Made by a program: the position numbers and the translations under genes
Notes under the pieces: generated by a model
Databases searched by the model: none
Told to the model about the DNA's origin: nothing
The model's input: only the letters and a program-made list of their open reading frames with translations
NCBI RefSeq assembly: GCF_019175385.1
Contig: NC_083345.1
Span: 113,260,480 to 113,324,479 of the forward strand
Source of the DNA: Lycium barbarum
Lineage: Eukaryota; Streptophyta; Magnoliopsida; Solanales; Solanaceae
Length of the DNA stretch: 64,000 nucleotides
Reading direction: 5' to 3'
Shown here: in pieces, positions 24,610 to 38,493 of the stretch
Layout of the letters: each line of letters begins with the position of its first letter
Numbering within the stretch: the first letter of the stretch is position 1

Positions 24610-24870
24610 GGGATGACACCGAGTCCCGAAAGGGCCGGGTACGGATGACACCGAGTCCCGAAAGAGCCGGGTAAGGATGACATCGAGTCCCGAAAGGGCC
24701 GGGTAGGGATGACACTAAGTCCCAAAAGGGCTGGGTACGGATGACACCGAGTCCCAAAAGGGCCGGGAACGGATGACACCGAATCCTGAAAGGACCGGAC
24801 ACGGATGACAACGAGTCCCGAAAGGGTCGAGTGCGGATGACACCGAGTCCCGACAGGGTCGGGCACGGAT
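24610..24870 (+). repeat. Minisatellite in the second-layer LTR
   Basis: About eight units of roughly 32 bp, each GGATGACACCGAGTCCCGAA followed by AGGGCCGGGTAC-like sequence. The related LTRs at 26830-26935 and 33565-33675 hold about three units of the same theme (GACACCGAGCCTTAATGGCC), so the array has expanded here. Confidence 0.9.
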
Positions 24871-25108
24871 ATGACAGATGTATGTATAGTAAATGTATGT
24901 GAATGCAAATGTGTGTATATTGTGTATGGATGTGTATGAAATGTTTTTCCTATCGACAAGTTAATTTACGTGACAGAGTTCTGAGAAAGTGTACGAGGTA
25001 TAATTACTCACCTTATCTTTGCTATCTTCATTTTTATATCATGTCACTAATCATGTCTTACAAACACAGTACATTGTTCGTACTGACGTCCCTTCTTGTG
25101 GACGCTGC

Positions 25109-27590
25109 TGTTACACCCCGCACTTTCAGAGCATGAGCGTGCCATGTACATCACCGTAGTAATGGAGTATCAGAGACATCCCATGATGCTTTGGAAGGTA
25201 CAAGCCATGGGAAGTATGTAATAATGAAGCAAATGATGAATTACGATCTCGTAAGTCGTAATCGAAAAAGACTATTTTGAAACACAAGAACATGGCTATT
25301 ATCAAGTATAATAAATGATAAATATCATGTATGGAGAGATCAAATAAATGGAAGAAAATAAGTTTGACAAAAATTTAGAAAAAATTGGTAGAATTAAGGA
25401 TAGAATTTTGGGCAGATTTTTAGTCAACTTTGGAGGGGCATATCTCCTAGTATATTAGGAGTTTTAAGATGTTTCAAAATCCTAAAATGAAGTTCGTCGA
25501 GTCTAGTTTTCAATGCAATAAACCGATCGTCAATACGACGTCGGAGTAGAGATTTATGGACGTTACAAGTTCGGCTGATAAAGCAGAAACGCACGCTACA
25601 GTATTGCTACAGTACCCGACTTGCTACAGTGCCGCTACAGTGACCCGACCCGAATTTGACCCTTTATAAATGGTAAAAACACCTTTTTTTCACCAGATTC
25701 TGCTCAGATTTTTCCAGAAAAACCCAGAAATCAAATGAGGGAGGTGAGCCTATCATAAAATTGAGTGATTTTTAAGCGACGCAGTATTAGTTTAGGTTCA
25801 GATAACGCGTGGTCGTGATTCTAGCATTGTTGTGTGGCGGATTCTAGCATGGATTCAAAGCGAATATTGGAGATATTGCTATTTCAACGAGAATAAGGTA
25901 TGAATCTCCTTCTAATTACGTTAATATCGGTTTATTCGCGAAGATAGAATGGTTAAATAATTATATAGTAAGTTGGTTAGTTATAGAAGTTGGAAAACAG
26001 CGTGTGGGTTGTTTTATGGCATATGTTGGTGTTGGAAATGATGTTATTACTATTGGTATTGTTGTTGGTGTTGTTGGTTGCTGAATTGAAATTTCGGGCT
26101 AGGCATATAAACAGGGGAGATGCTGCCCGATTTTCGGCAGAATATAGAGTAGTTTGACTTGAAAGATTAGTATGAGTATACTAGGATGAGTCTAATGATA
26201 ATGTGAATCCTCTTAAATGTAGAGTCTCGAATTCGGACGAATAAGTGTAGATAACTGGAGGTTGAACAGGTATGTTAAGGCTAGTCCCTTTCTTCTAAAG
26301 GCATGATCCCTTTCTTGATAATCCATAAATGTTTTCCAAAATGTCCCTATTTTTCGAGTCAAAGATTTATGATTCTGTAAGCTTTTATGACAACAACAGC
26401 GGACATGTTTTTACAATGTTAATGACGTTGCTAAAGATGAGAATGTTTCTATGATGATTACGACGATGATGATGATTTCATGTTTAAAAGTCTCACGCTT
26501 ATGATTTCAATGTGAATATGAGAATGTTTCGTTATTTTCGTGATTTTCTTGATTTTTATTCATTGTTGTTGAACTCGCCTTATAATAATTGTTCCTTCAA
26601 GGTGAGATAGAGCGATGATGATCATTCTATAATATAATTGGAGGTTACCGACCTTACGTCACTCCGATGTACTTATAGCTTTTATTTGGCTCTGATGCAT
26701 GCTATATATATATGTATGTATTTTCTCACACCGCGCCGCGCTATAGTCGGTCGGGCATGGCATGTAGATGTGCACACCACTGCAGTGGGCATGTTATGAT
26801 ATTGCCCCAGACGTGGGCTAATGATGATAACACCGAGTCTTAATGGCCGGGCATAATACTATATATATGACACCGAGCTTTAATGGCCAGGCATGACACT
26901 ATATATATGACACCGAGCCTTAATGGCCGGGCATGGTACTATGTATATGTATAAAAATATTTTTTAAAGGCTAAGTATGCATGGCATCCGCCTTATGAGG
27001 CATCCAGATATACAGGTTATCTCTTTTATTCCATGTTACCTTTCATGTCTATATTATGTTGTTATTCATGCCTTACATAATCAGTACATTATTCGTACTG
27101 ACGTCCCTTCTTGTGGACGCTGCGCTCATGCCCGCAGGTAGGTAGGAAGACGGATCAGACCCGTAGGTGTTCTATCAGCGGATTCTCAGGAGCACTCCAC
27201 TTACTTCGGAGCTGCAGTCTATTTGGTATTGTCCTTATGATCATTTGTATTCTATGTAGAGGCTCGTAGACGTGTGTATATAGTTAGATGTTTTATAGCT
27301 CCACCGGTTCATATTGTTGTATAATATATTGGTGGCCTTGTCGGTCTTACTTTGAGCTCTTGATACTTTACTGTTAGCCTTGCCGGCTTTATGAAATACA
27401 TTATGTTGTGGCGACCTTGTCAGTCTGCATATGTACATATGTGCGGAACGAGCGGATATTCCTATGTTGGGCCTTTTCTGCGTGCAGATATTCTTTGAGT
27501 TATAGTTTATAATGTTCAAAGTCACTGATGAGTCAGGTGGTTCCCGGCCTACGGGTCGGAGCCTGTCATACTCCTGGTAGGGGTGTGACA
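25109..27590 (+). repeat. 5' LTR of the LARD-like element
   Basis: 2482 bp. It matches the 3' LTR closely over most of its length but lacks two short stretches present there (about 14 bp near 25340 and about 40 bp near 25645). It includes a cluster of GCTACAGT repeats at 25597-25642. Confidence 0.9.
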
Positions 27591-27593
27591 AAG

Positions 27594-27605
27594 TGGTATC
27601 AGAGC
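27594..27605 (+). other. Primer-binding site, initiator tRNA-Met
   Basis: TGGTATCAGAGC begins three bases after the 5' LTR end; it is the standard plant primer complementary to the 3' end of tRNA-iMet. Confidence 0.95.
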
Positions 27606-30600
27606 AGTTCGTCCTAGGGAATGTCTACGAGCCGTGTCCAGTAGAGGCTTGTTTATGGGTGTGAAGCGCGCCACACTTATAAAAAAGAGGCTGCAGGGCA
27701 TTTAGGAACCATTGACCTTTCTTTCTTATCTTAGATCGTGCCATAGAGCTAAATCATAGGACATAATGTCGCTGATCCTAACCCAAATATATTGATCATG
27801 GATAAGCAGTTGATTATGTCGCTACGAGGAAATTGCTTCGAATTGAAGTTGTTCATTCGAAAGGTATGTTTCCTGTTTTATTAATATGGATAGATGTTGA
27901 TATAAGAACTTGAACAAGATATTATGGTATTTGTGATTGCTCTGTGGGGCATTGGATATGTTTTCTGGTCTGTGTGCAGGAATGAGGTAGTAAGAATTAT
28001 AGAGGAAACTCTGCCGATATTTTTACAAATTGAATTGTTTGCATGTCTATAGAGAAAGAATAAAGACAAAATGTGACCATCAACCGTTTAGTAAGCCATG
28101 ATTGAAGGAACAACTATGCGATGCTTTCAAAGAGAATGTTTTAGAGTGATTTTAATTTAATTTGAAGGAGGAACCCTGGAGGGAAAAATGATTCGTAGTT
28201 AAGAAACTGGGATGAGTTACATCCGAGATTTCAGAGGATCAGGGCCTATTGGAAACATAAAGAAAGTTGACATTAGGAACTCAAATACAGTATTACGATT
28301 TATAGATTAGATTGGTCAGTAAGTGATAAGAAAGAGATATGGATATGGGAAAGGAAGTTAACGAGTACGGGAAAGTTCCACCCTAGAAGTATATATATAC
28401 ACGAGATCAAGATGGGTTTATACTCATAGTGGAATGTTCTGAAAACTTTTAGGTAGATATTATTAAGTGGCAAATGGAAAAGAGCACTTTAAGAGCAACG
28501 AAAATCAAGGAGGACCTTCAGGACAGAAGTACGAGAAAGTGCGGTTATGAATTGATTAAAGGAAGTTATGTGCTTAGCGACTATAAGAGGAAGTTTAATG
28601 AATTAATAAGGTTGGCCAAGGGTAGACAGTGATGGCATATGACAGTGGACTTGGGATAGAGATACGATTGTAAAGGAAACAAGATGAATATACGAGAAAC
28701 AAACATACATACGAGTAAGCTATGGTATCGTGAAGGGAAATAAGAAATGAATGAAGGAAGAAAGAAAAGGTTGTATTTTACTAAAATTTCATGATGAGAA
28801 CAAGAATCAGCGGGACATTAGAAGGACTATGACGCATGATTATGATACAAACAATTAGTTAAGAGAAACTGCGGGACACTATAAGCTAAATTAAGAAAAG
28901 GACGAATCGTGTGAAATTTGAGAGAAAGTATCGACTTTTACTGGTATGATGTAAACCCAAATCGGAATCAAGAACCAAGAGTAAGAGAAATCTCAAGGGT
29001 AATGAGGAAAGGATGTCTGTGAAGGGGGAAAAAAAACTTAAGGCTGAAGGAGCATGGTATAGTCGGACATTCTATAAGGAGCTTAACGAATTCCGATGTC
29101 ACCATTGATTCATTAACCTAGGGGACTATTAGGCATGAGAGAAGGAAGTAGTTTGAGTTGTGTCCAATATGTGTGGATGACTTTATACAAGAATCTAGTT
29201 AGCAAAAGAGAAATAAGTCAAACAAGGTAATAAAAGAAACTCCGACACTATATGGACTTGAGGAGTTGAAGGATCGTTAGGGTTGGCCAATTGACTACCA
29301 AAGACGGTCAATACTCAAATGCTACTGGTATATGAGGACATTCTTAGACGAATTAGAATATTCCCAAGTACAGAAGAAGGAACTGTACTGGCTTGAAGGA
29401 GTCGAAATTCGAGATGAACTAACACAACAACGATGTGCTAAAGAAAAGTGAAAAGGGACTAAATGCAAGTATATTATGAGACAAACATAGGAAAGGAGGC
29501 ATGACAAGATAATGAAGGTTTAGCAAATCAAAGGAAATAAGTTTTGTCAATGCAATACGTTGTGTTCCGGGCTATGATTCGAATCGTTCGTACCAGAGAA
29601 ATTTTTTGTTACAATTAAATATGCCGCAAACGTACCCCAAAAAGGTAACGGAGGAAGTGAGAAGGCCTACAAGTGATCAAGGATAAGTATTAGGGACAGA
29701 CGGTATTACTAAAGAAAAATCGCAGCGTTGGAAGAGATGAGAGTTTTAAAAGAGGAATATTTATAGGAATCTCAATGATCGTCAAAAGAAAGAAAGACAG
29801 TATGCCTATGGATAGCATGATAGCAGTACTACCTGAGATTAGAAAATATCTCCTGCGTCGGGAAATTATAAGTCACCGTTTATAACAAATCATGAGAGTA
29901 TATGTCATAGGACCATATAAATAACCATCCTGATGAAATGGCTAGTAAAATGGTGTGGGGACAACAATAAATATTTGAAGAAGGATGGAAGCTAGTTGAG
30001 TCTCAATTAGCCGCTGGTATAAGAGAGCCAAGGACTTAAAGAGGGAAGCAAACTCGTATTGAAAGGAAGTTGTGATTAAGTAAGATCTTATTTTAGTCTC
30101 ATGCTTATGAGTTATGTTGTAATAATGTTAAGAATTGAGGAGAGGAAATTGGAGGAAAGATTCAACCATGGATATTTGAAGATATTTTAAACAGTAGATT
30201 AGCTGGAGATATGATCATTAGTATGTTGTAAGTATAATCTTGTTATGAGGGATAACAATGATGACAAGAAAATGTTGTATACAAGTGTATAAAGGATGGT
30301 GCTGAGGTTGTTGTATATGGTTGAATTGAGTCTCATTTGAATATAAATCCCTTGGCTATTGTATTTTTGATGCATTGGATGAGTAATCTGAAGTAGAGTA
30401 ATTAATGAGAATAATAAGCCATTAGCAAGGAAATGCTATGACAAACTATCTAGGTGCTACCATAGGTGGAACTATGATGACAATGCAAGGAATTAAGGAG
30501 TCCGACCAAAGAATTGACAAGGAGATGAGATGATATGTATGTAAAATTAATTATTACTAAGAGGGGTAATCTGAAGTAGCACTAGAGAAGCAAGCAAGGA

Positions 30601-31779
30601 AAAGTGCCACAGCTGAATAAGAATGTTGTCCACTAGCAGAGAAATAAAGGGCTGCGAAACAGGAGGAACTAAGTCAATGGAAAGTGAAGTCATGGAAGTA
30701 GATGAAGATAAGATCACAGGAAACAGATTCAAGGATATAAATAAAGGAGATGGAAATTTAAGTAATTAAGAGATTCGCTTGATTGATAAACCAAAATGAC
30801 AAATAATGGCATCAAACTATGGGAAAAACTTATTAAGTGAGAATCGGGCAGAGGTTAAAAGTAGAAGGAGACCCTCAAAGAAAATGATCAAAGGACATCA
30901 CTTTTGATTAGAATAAATGGCTGACAATGAGACCTCGTAGAACAAGAAACATGATGGATCTTATTGAAAAAAGGGATGAATGAAGGTTACAGACAAAGGA
31001 AAGAATGAAAAGATTCGAATTCGCTGCATGAATAGGAATCTTGGTTATTTTTCGACAAATTTCTGAATTCACCCCTAAGTTATTAGCCGAACTAAGGATC
31101 AGAAACTTTAAGAGTAAATTGAAGGAAATGAATCATTAAAGAGGAGATTTGGGATGTTTTTGATATAAGTACAAGAATTACCGTTAGTTAGCCAAGTGCT
31201 AGAAGTCCAATTGAAGGAAAGAGAAATTAAGCGAGACATTTCGGTGTTAAACTAGTTAAAAGATAAAGTACCGCAGAGATTAGTTCAACTGCTGTAGAAA
31301 GAAAAGGATGATAAAATGTGACCAGTCTTGAGGTTATCTTTAAGGGAGGAAGAACAAGAATAAGTAAACTCCAAGAAGACAAAGGCCTGGGACATCTGTA
31401 AAATGTAAGAAAGATACGTGGAGATCGAAGAGAACAAGAAATTCTGAATAAAAAGAAGATGGGACCAAAATTGGATAAAAGTATGTGGTAAGTACTGGAT
31501 AAAATAGCATATAAGAATGTAAATGACGGAGGCTAAATATACAATGAGAACGATAAAGCATGAAGAGTTAGTAGACAGACAGGTAATAAAAGGGACGACC
31601 TTGAGTATGGGCCTAAATTTTGGCCACAAAAGAAAAAGGATAAACTGCGTAATTTGGATAAGTTCAGTTTTAAATGAACAAGTAAGACGGCAAGTAAGTA
31701 AAGTAAATACCGACAAATACATGTAAGAACATTAACATCTATCTCAAAGAGAACTCTACCTCAACATTCGAGGACGAAT
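27606..31779 (+). other. Non-coding interior of the LARD-like element
   Basis: The first ~150 bp resemble the untranslated leader of chromovirus-type elements; the line CCTAGGGAATGTCTACGAGC has a counterpart on the reverse strand at 57515-57560. The remaining 4 kb are purine-rich on the + strand with scattered stops in all frames. The longest reverse-strand reading (31285-31722) has no recognisable domain and looks incidental. Confidence 0.75.
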
Positions 31780-31798
31780 GTTTTTTAAGGGGGGAGAA
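31780..31798 (+). other. Polypurine tract of the LARD-like element
   Basis: AAGGGGGGAGAA lies immediately before the 3' LTR, preceded by the conserved line CGAGGACGAATG. Confidence 0.9.
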
Positions 31799-34330
31799 TG
31801 TTACACCCCTCACTTTCAGAGCATGAGCTTGCCACGTAAATCACCGTATTAATGGAGTATCGGAGACTTCCCATGATGCTTTGGAAGGTACAACCCATGA
31901 GAAGTATGTAATAATGAAGTAAAGGATGAATTACGATCTCGTAAGTCGTAATCGGGAAAGACTATTTTGAAACACAAGAACATGGCCATTATCAAGTATA
32001 ATAAATGATAAATATCATGTATGGAGAGTTTCGGAAGATTTCGAGATCAAATAAATGGAAGAAAATAAGTTTGACAAAAATTTGGAAAAAGTTGATAGAA
32101 TTAAGGATAGAATTTTGGGCAGATTTTTAGTCAACTTTGGAGGGGCATATCTCCTAGTATATTAAGAGTTTTAAGATGTTTCAAAAGCCTAAAATGAAGT
32201 TCGTCGAATCTAGTTTTCAATGCAATAAACCTCTCGTCAATACAACGTCGGAGTAGAGAATTATGGACGTTACAAATTTGGCTGACAAAGCAGGAACGCG
32301 TGCTACAGTACTGTCACAGTAACCGACTTGCTACAGTGCTGCTACAGTTGTTAATAAGCTATGACGGTTAGATTAACTGTTAATCAAACCCGACCCGAAT
32401 TTGACCCTATATAAATGGTAAAACCCCTTTTTTTTTCCACATTCTGCTTAGATTTTTCCAGAAAAACCCAGAAATCAGATGAGGGAGGTGAGCCTATCAT
32501 TGAGTGATTTTTAAGCGACGCAGTATTAGTTTAGGTTCAGATAACGCGTGGTCGTGATTCTAGCATTGTTGTGTGGCGGATTCTAGCATGGATTCAAAGC
32601 GAATATTGGAGATATTGCTATTTCAACGAGAATAAGGTATGAATCTCCTTCTAATTACGTTAATATCGGTTTATTCGCGAAGATAGAATGGTTAAATAAT
32701 TATATAGTAAGTTGGTTAGTTATAGAAGTTGGAAAACAGTGTGTGGGCTGTTTTATGGCATATGTTGGTGTTGGAAATGATTTTATTACTATTGGTATTG
32801 TTGTTGGTGTTGTTGGTTGCTGAATTGGAATTTCGAGCTAGGCATATAAACAGGGGAGATGCTGCCCGATTTTCGGCAGAATATAGAGTAGTTTGACTTG
32901 AAAGATTAGTATGAGTATACTATGATGAGTCTAATGATAGTGTGAATCCTCTTAAATGTAGAGTCTCGAATTCGGACGAATAAGTGTAGATAACTGGAGG
33001 TTGAACAGGTATGTTAAGGCTAGTCCCTTTCTTCTAAAGGCATGATCCCTTTCTTGATAATCCATAAATGTTTTCCAAAATGTCCCTATTTTTCGAGTCA
33101 AAGATTTATGATTCTGTAAGCTTTTATGACAACAACAACGGACATGTTTTTACAATGTTAATGACGTTGCTAAAGATGAGAATGTTTCTATGATGATTAC
33201 GACGATGATGATGATTTCATGATTAAAAGTCTCAAGCTTATGATTTCAATGTGAATATGAGAATGTTTCGTTATTTTCGTGATTTTCTTGATTTTTATTC
33301 ATTGTTGTTGAACTCGCCTTATAATAATTGTTCCTTCAAGGTGAGATAGAGCGATGATGATCATTCTATAATATAATCGGAGGTTACCGACCTTACGTCA
33401 CTCCGATGTACTTATAGCTTTTATTTGGCTCTGATGCATGCTTTATATATATATATGTATTTTCTCACACCGCGCCGCGCTATAGTCGGCCGGGCATGGC
33501 ATGTAGATGTGCACACCACTGCAGTGGGCATGTTATGATATTGCCCCAGACGCGAGCTAATGATGATAACACCGAGTCTTAATGGCCGGGCATGATACTA
33601 TATATATGACACCGAGCCTTAATGGCCAGGCATGACACTATATATATGACACCGAGCCTTAATGGCCGGGCATGGTACTATGTATATGTATAAAAATATT
33701 TTTTTAAAGGCTAAGCCTGCATGGCATCCGCCTTATGAGGCATCCAGATATACAGGTTATCTCTTTTATTCCATGTTACCTTTCATGTCTCTATTATGTT
33801 GTTATTCATGCCTTACATAATCAGTACATTATTCGTACTGACGTCCCTTCTTGTGGAAGCTGCGCTGATGCCCGCAGGTAGGTAGGAAGACGGATCAGAC
33901 CCGTAGGTGTTCTATCAGCGGATTCTCAGGAGCACTCCACTTACTTCGGAGCTGCAGTCTATTTGGTATTGTCCTTATGATCATTTGTATTCTATGTAGA
34001 GGCTCGTAGACGTGTGTATATAGTTAGATGTTTTATAGCTCCACCGGTTCATATTGTTGTATAATATATTGGTGGCCTTGTCGGTCTTACTTTGAGCTCT
34101 TGATACTTTACTGTTAGCCTTGCCGACTTTATGAAATACATTATGTTGTGGCGACCTTGTCAGTCTGCATATGTACATATGTGCTGAACGAGCGGATATT
34201 CCTATGTTGGGCCTTTTCTGCATGCAGATATTCTTTGAGTTATGGTTTATAATGTTCGAAGTCACGGATGAGTCAGGTGGTTCCCGGCCTACGGGTCGGA
34301 GCCCGTCATACTCCTGGTAGGGGTGTGACA
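31799..34330 (+). repeat. 3' LTR of the LARD-like element
   Basis: 2532 bp; it carries the extra stretches missing from the 5' LTR, including one at about 32350-32390. Confidence 0.9.
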
Positions 34331-36211
34331 GCTGCGTTCATGCCCGCAGGTGTAAATAGATGAGACGAGGATTTTCCACCGTAGGCTGCCTTCAGGTACC
34401 AGTTACATTTGGTGGCTCCACTTTTTCCTAGAGCATTGCCGAGTCTAAGTCTATATATATATATATATATGAATTGTGTTAAAGGTATGTCGGGGCCCTG
34501 TCCCGACTTGTATATTTCATTCATGTTCGAAGAGGCTTTGCAGACAGTTCCTGTGTGTTAAGGGTATGTCGGGGGCCCTGTCCCGACTTGTATATTTCAT
34601 TCATGTTCAAAGAGGCTTTGCAGACAGTTCCCGTGTATAGCTTAGTTATGTTGTGTCGGTAGTTATGTTGGCATCGTAGCCCATTGCACATATATTTTTG
34701 CATGATATTAGGTTCATATTTATCCCTTAGCCATATTTTACCATTCAAGACAAGAAGGATGCAAGTTATAAGTTGATTCACTCGGTTGCCGTAGGGTGTC
34801 GGGTGCCAGTCACGCCTTACCAAGGGCGGGGTGTGACAAAACAATTCATAGGCACATGGTGTATCATAGTAAATAAACTTAGGGTTATCCTGAACATATC
34901 TAGAACCTTAGTTTTTGTATAATCTCATACTTTCATGGAAGAACGTGGCATGGGGAAGAACAATGATATTCCCACACTTAGATAGTAACCCTAAATACCT
35001 GGTAATGCTCCAAACTTGTATTAACAATATGATTTTGGAAGAAGAGTTCCAAGGTTTAAGTCTTGAATCCTTTAAATGGGTTTTCTTGAAAACCCTATGT
35101 TAAGAACAATGATTTCATTGTTAGATTATGAGAACACATGTTAGAATTCACTTGTAATGGTTGGAATAGACTTACCTTGGTGTATTCTAAAGGTAGGGAG
35201 AGAAGAACTTCGTACTATGGCTTGAAGAATGTGAAAAACTGATATTTAGAAGCTAAGTGTTGTATTTATACAAGTTCTTACTTGCCCCTAGGCCTTACTT
35301 GGCGAGAATTTAGATGCGCCAAGCCATATGGGGGTGCCACAAACTAGTAAAGTGAGGCCAAGGCGAGGATTTTGGTGAGCCTGACTTTCTCGCCTCGTTT
35401 GCCTTCCTCGCCTCGCGAGGATTTTGGCGAGCCCGGACTGCTCTCAGTATAATGGCCATAACTTTTTGTAGAGATGTCCGGTTGACCTCTATAATATACC
35501 GTTGGAAAGTTATTCCAAAGGGATACAACTTCCATGTTTTATGTTTTCTCAAACTCGTAACAGATTTTCACTAAATCGGGATAGAAGACAGACTTACCGA
35601 AAACTTAGTCGATTCTATCGAATCTGAGCACCCCTCTATTAGCCATTTTGAGACGATCATATCTCCTTGACCGGACTCCGATTAGCCTGATCCTTATATG
35701 CATGGAAAGGTATTTCTATGTACTATAACTTTCATTAAAGAACCTTTTCCAAATTCCCAATGAATCAAGGTGTTATGGTTGCCCGAAGTAGGCCCCTCAG
35801 CCACTTTCGCAAAACATTCAAACCTTCAAATTTCCTTTGAAACTCAAACGATATGAGTCTAACCTTTATTTTAATATACAGGGTGTTACATTATTGTCCT
35901 TTGATTCTTGCTACTAGATGTTATTTCTTGTACTTCGACTATCTTATTTATCTGTGGTAGCCACTGTTTCTTTTTCTCAGACTACTTTATCAGGGCTTTT
36001 TCGCTTTCGTTAGTTGCATTTTCATATTGGTTTGAGCTACTTGTGCTTATTTGATCTCTTCTCGTCATGTTTTCTCTTGAGCCGAGGGTCTTTCGGAAAC
36101 AGCTTCCCTATCTTCCGAGATAGGGGTAATATATGAGTACTCTTTTCCTTCTCCAAACCCCACATTGTGGGATTTCACTGGGTATGTTGATGTTGTGGAT
36201 TTAACTTTAGT

Positions 36212-37763
<1,552 letters not shown>

Positions 37764-37877
37764 ACAAACCAAATAAAACAAATTGCAAAGCAATTTAATG
37801 AAATAAAATTATCAGGAACAAATACCCGAGTATGATTCAAGACTTACGACTGATCTAGAAACTTTAAAAGCAGCCCT

Positions 37878-38315
37878 CCTCATGTAAATATTTAAGTGTT
37901 TATTTGGAGGATACAAATAATTAATCTTTTGTTCCTTTGAACTAATATTTGTTGATTTACTTACAACATCAGTAGCTACATAATTTTACAATAAAACAAC
38001 ATAAACAAATGAATTTTGATATCAAAACAAAAAAAGAAGAGAAATTTGATAAAACTCTTCCCTCTTCAAGGGAGTGAAAGTTAAAAGTCATCCTCGTGTA
38101 AATATTTAATTGTTTATTTGGAGTATACAAATAATTAACCTTTTGTTCCTTTGAACTCATATTTATTGATTTACTTAAACATCAGTACCTACATAATTTT
38201 ACAATAAAACAACATAAACAAATGAATTTTGATATCAAAATAAAAAAGAGGAGAAATTTGATGAAGCTCACTGTACGGAGCCTCCTTTGGCTCCCTCTTC
38301 AAGGGAGTGAAAGCT
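37878..38315. repeat. Tandem duplication of about 220 bp
   Basis: 37878-38090 and 38091-38315 share TAAATATTTAA.TGTTTATTTG, CTTTTGTTCCTTTGAACT, ACATAATTTTACAATAAAAC and CCCTCTTCAAGGGAGTGAAAG at high identity. The second copy carries an extra ~25 bp (CACTGTACGGAGCCTCCTTT). Confidence 0.85.
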
Positions 38316-38493
38316 TCCACCCACTTCCTTTTGTAACCATCAAAAATCATAATTTACCTACAGGTTAAGTCATTTTACTCTTATATATCCATCTCCTTGA
38401 TTAAAAGTCAAACACATACTAATATGTGATCAAAATAAATGTCTCTCTATAAATAAAAATCGTAAGGTCAATATGCATAAGAAACAATATATC

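Larger units (their letters stand above)
25109..34330 (+). mobile_element. Complete 9.2-kb LTR retrotransposon without coding genes (LARD-like)
   Basis: GCTGC is duplicated at 25104-25108 and 34331-34335. The 5' LTR is 25109-27590 and the 3' LTR 31799-34330, both TGTTACACCC...GGGGTGTGACA. Primer-binding site and polypurine tract are in place. The 4.2-kb interior contains no recognisable gag, protease, reverse transcriptase or integrase and no plus-strand ORF over about 70 codons. This is the layout of a LARD (large retrotransposon derivative), which relies on an autonomous partner for movement. The ends and leader resemble Tekay/Del chromoviruses. It sits inside an LTR of its own superfamily. 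Confidence 0.9.
19207..34838 (+). mobile_element. Second-layer LTR (solo, chromovirus-like) inserted in the outer solo LTR
   Basis: It starts TGTTACACCC at 19207 and ends GGGGTGTGACA at 34838, the same ends as the LTRs of the 9.2-kb element nested in it, and its 5' kilobase is a diverged version of them (GATGAATTACGATATCGTAAG, CGGAGTAGAGAATTATGAACG). Pieces 19207-20470, 24278-25108 and 34336-34838 add to about 2.6 kb. There is no primer-binding site after 34838 and no polypurine tract before 19207, so it is solo. Flanks are GAGCA and AAACA, which differ by two G-to-A changes, so the duplication is only probable. A direct repeat near 34490-34640 duplicates about 100 bp. Confidence 0.8.
18026..35890 (-). 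mobile_element. Solo LTR (gypsy-like, reverse strand) inserted in the LINE
   Basis: TTATT is duplicated at 18021-18025 and 35891-35895. The reverse-strand start is TGTAACACCC (35890 downwards); the other end reads TTTCACGTCCCG where TGTCACG is expected, one base off. Its two parts, 18026-19206 and 34839-35890, give a 2.2-kb solo LTR. The right part carries repeated GGCGAGGATTTTGGYGAGCC-like units (35295-35440). Confidence 0.85.
17622..36194 (+). mobile_element. 5'-truncated L1-type LINE, split by nested LTR elements
   Basis: Two LINE pieces (17622-18025 and 35891-36194) become one when the interior is removed. The 17-bp duplication GTGGATTTAACTTTAGT at 17605-17621 and 36195-36211 brackets them. 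The first piece holds the end of the L1 ORF2: [28 protein letters not shown] and [17 protein letters not shown], with an in-frame TGA near 17652. The second holds the 3' UTR, with GAGCCGAGGGTCTTTCGGAA and the conserved ending GGGATTTCACTGGGTATGTT. The intact insertion was only about 0.7 kb, a typical dead-on-arrival LINE. Confidence 0.9.

Noticed and set aside
24610..24870. CRISPR-like array
   Set aside because: Units are contiguous, without unique spacers, inside a plant LTR; it is a minisatellite.
24521..24959. Reverse-strand ORFs with repeated DSVSSLPGPFGTRCHPYPAL-like units
   Set aside because: Translation of the LTR minisatellite; unit number and frame vary.
31285..31722. 145-codon reverse-strand ORF in the LARD interior
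   Set aside because: Low-complexity hydrophobic translation of purine-rich DNA with no recognised domain.
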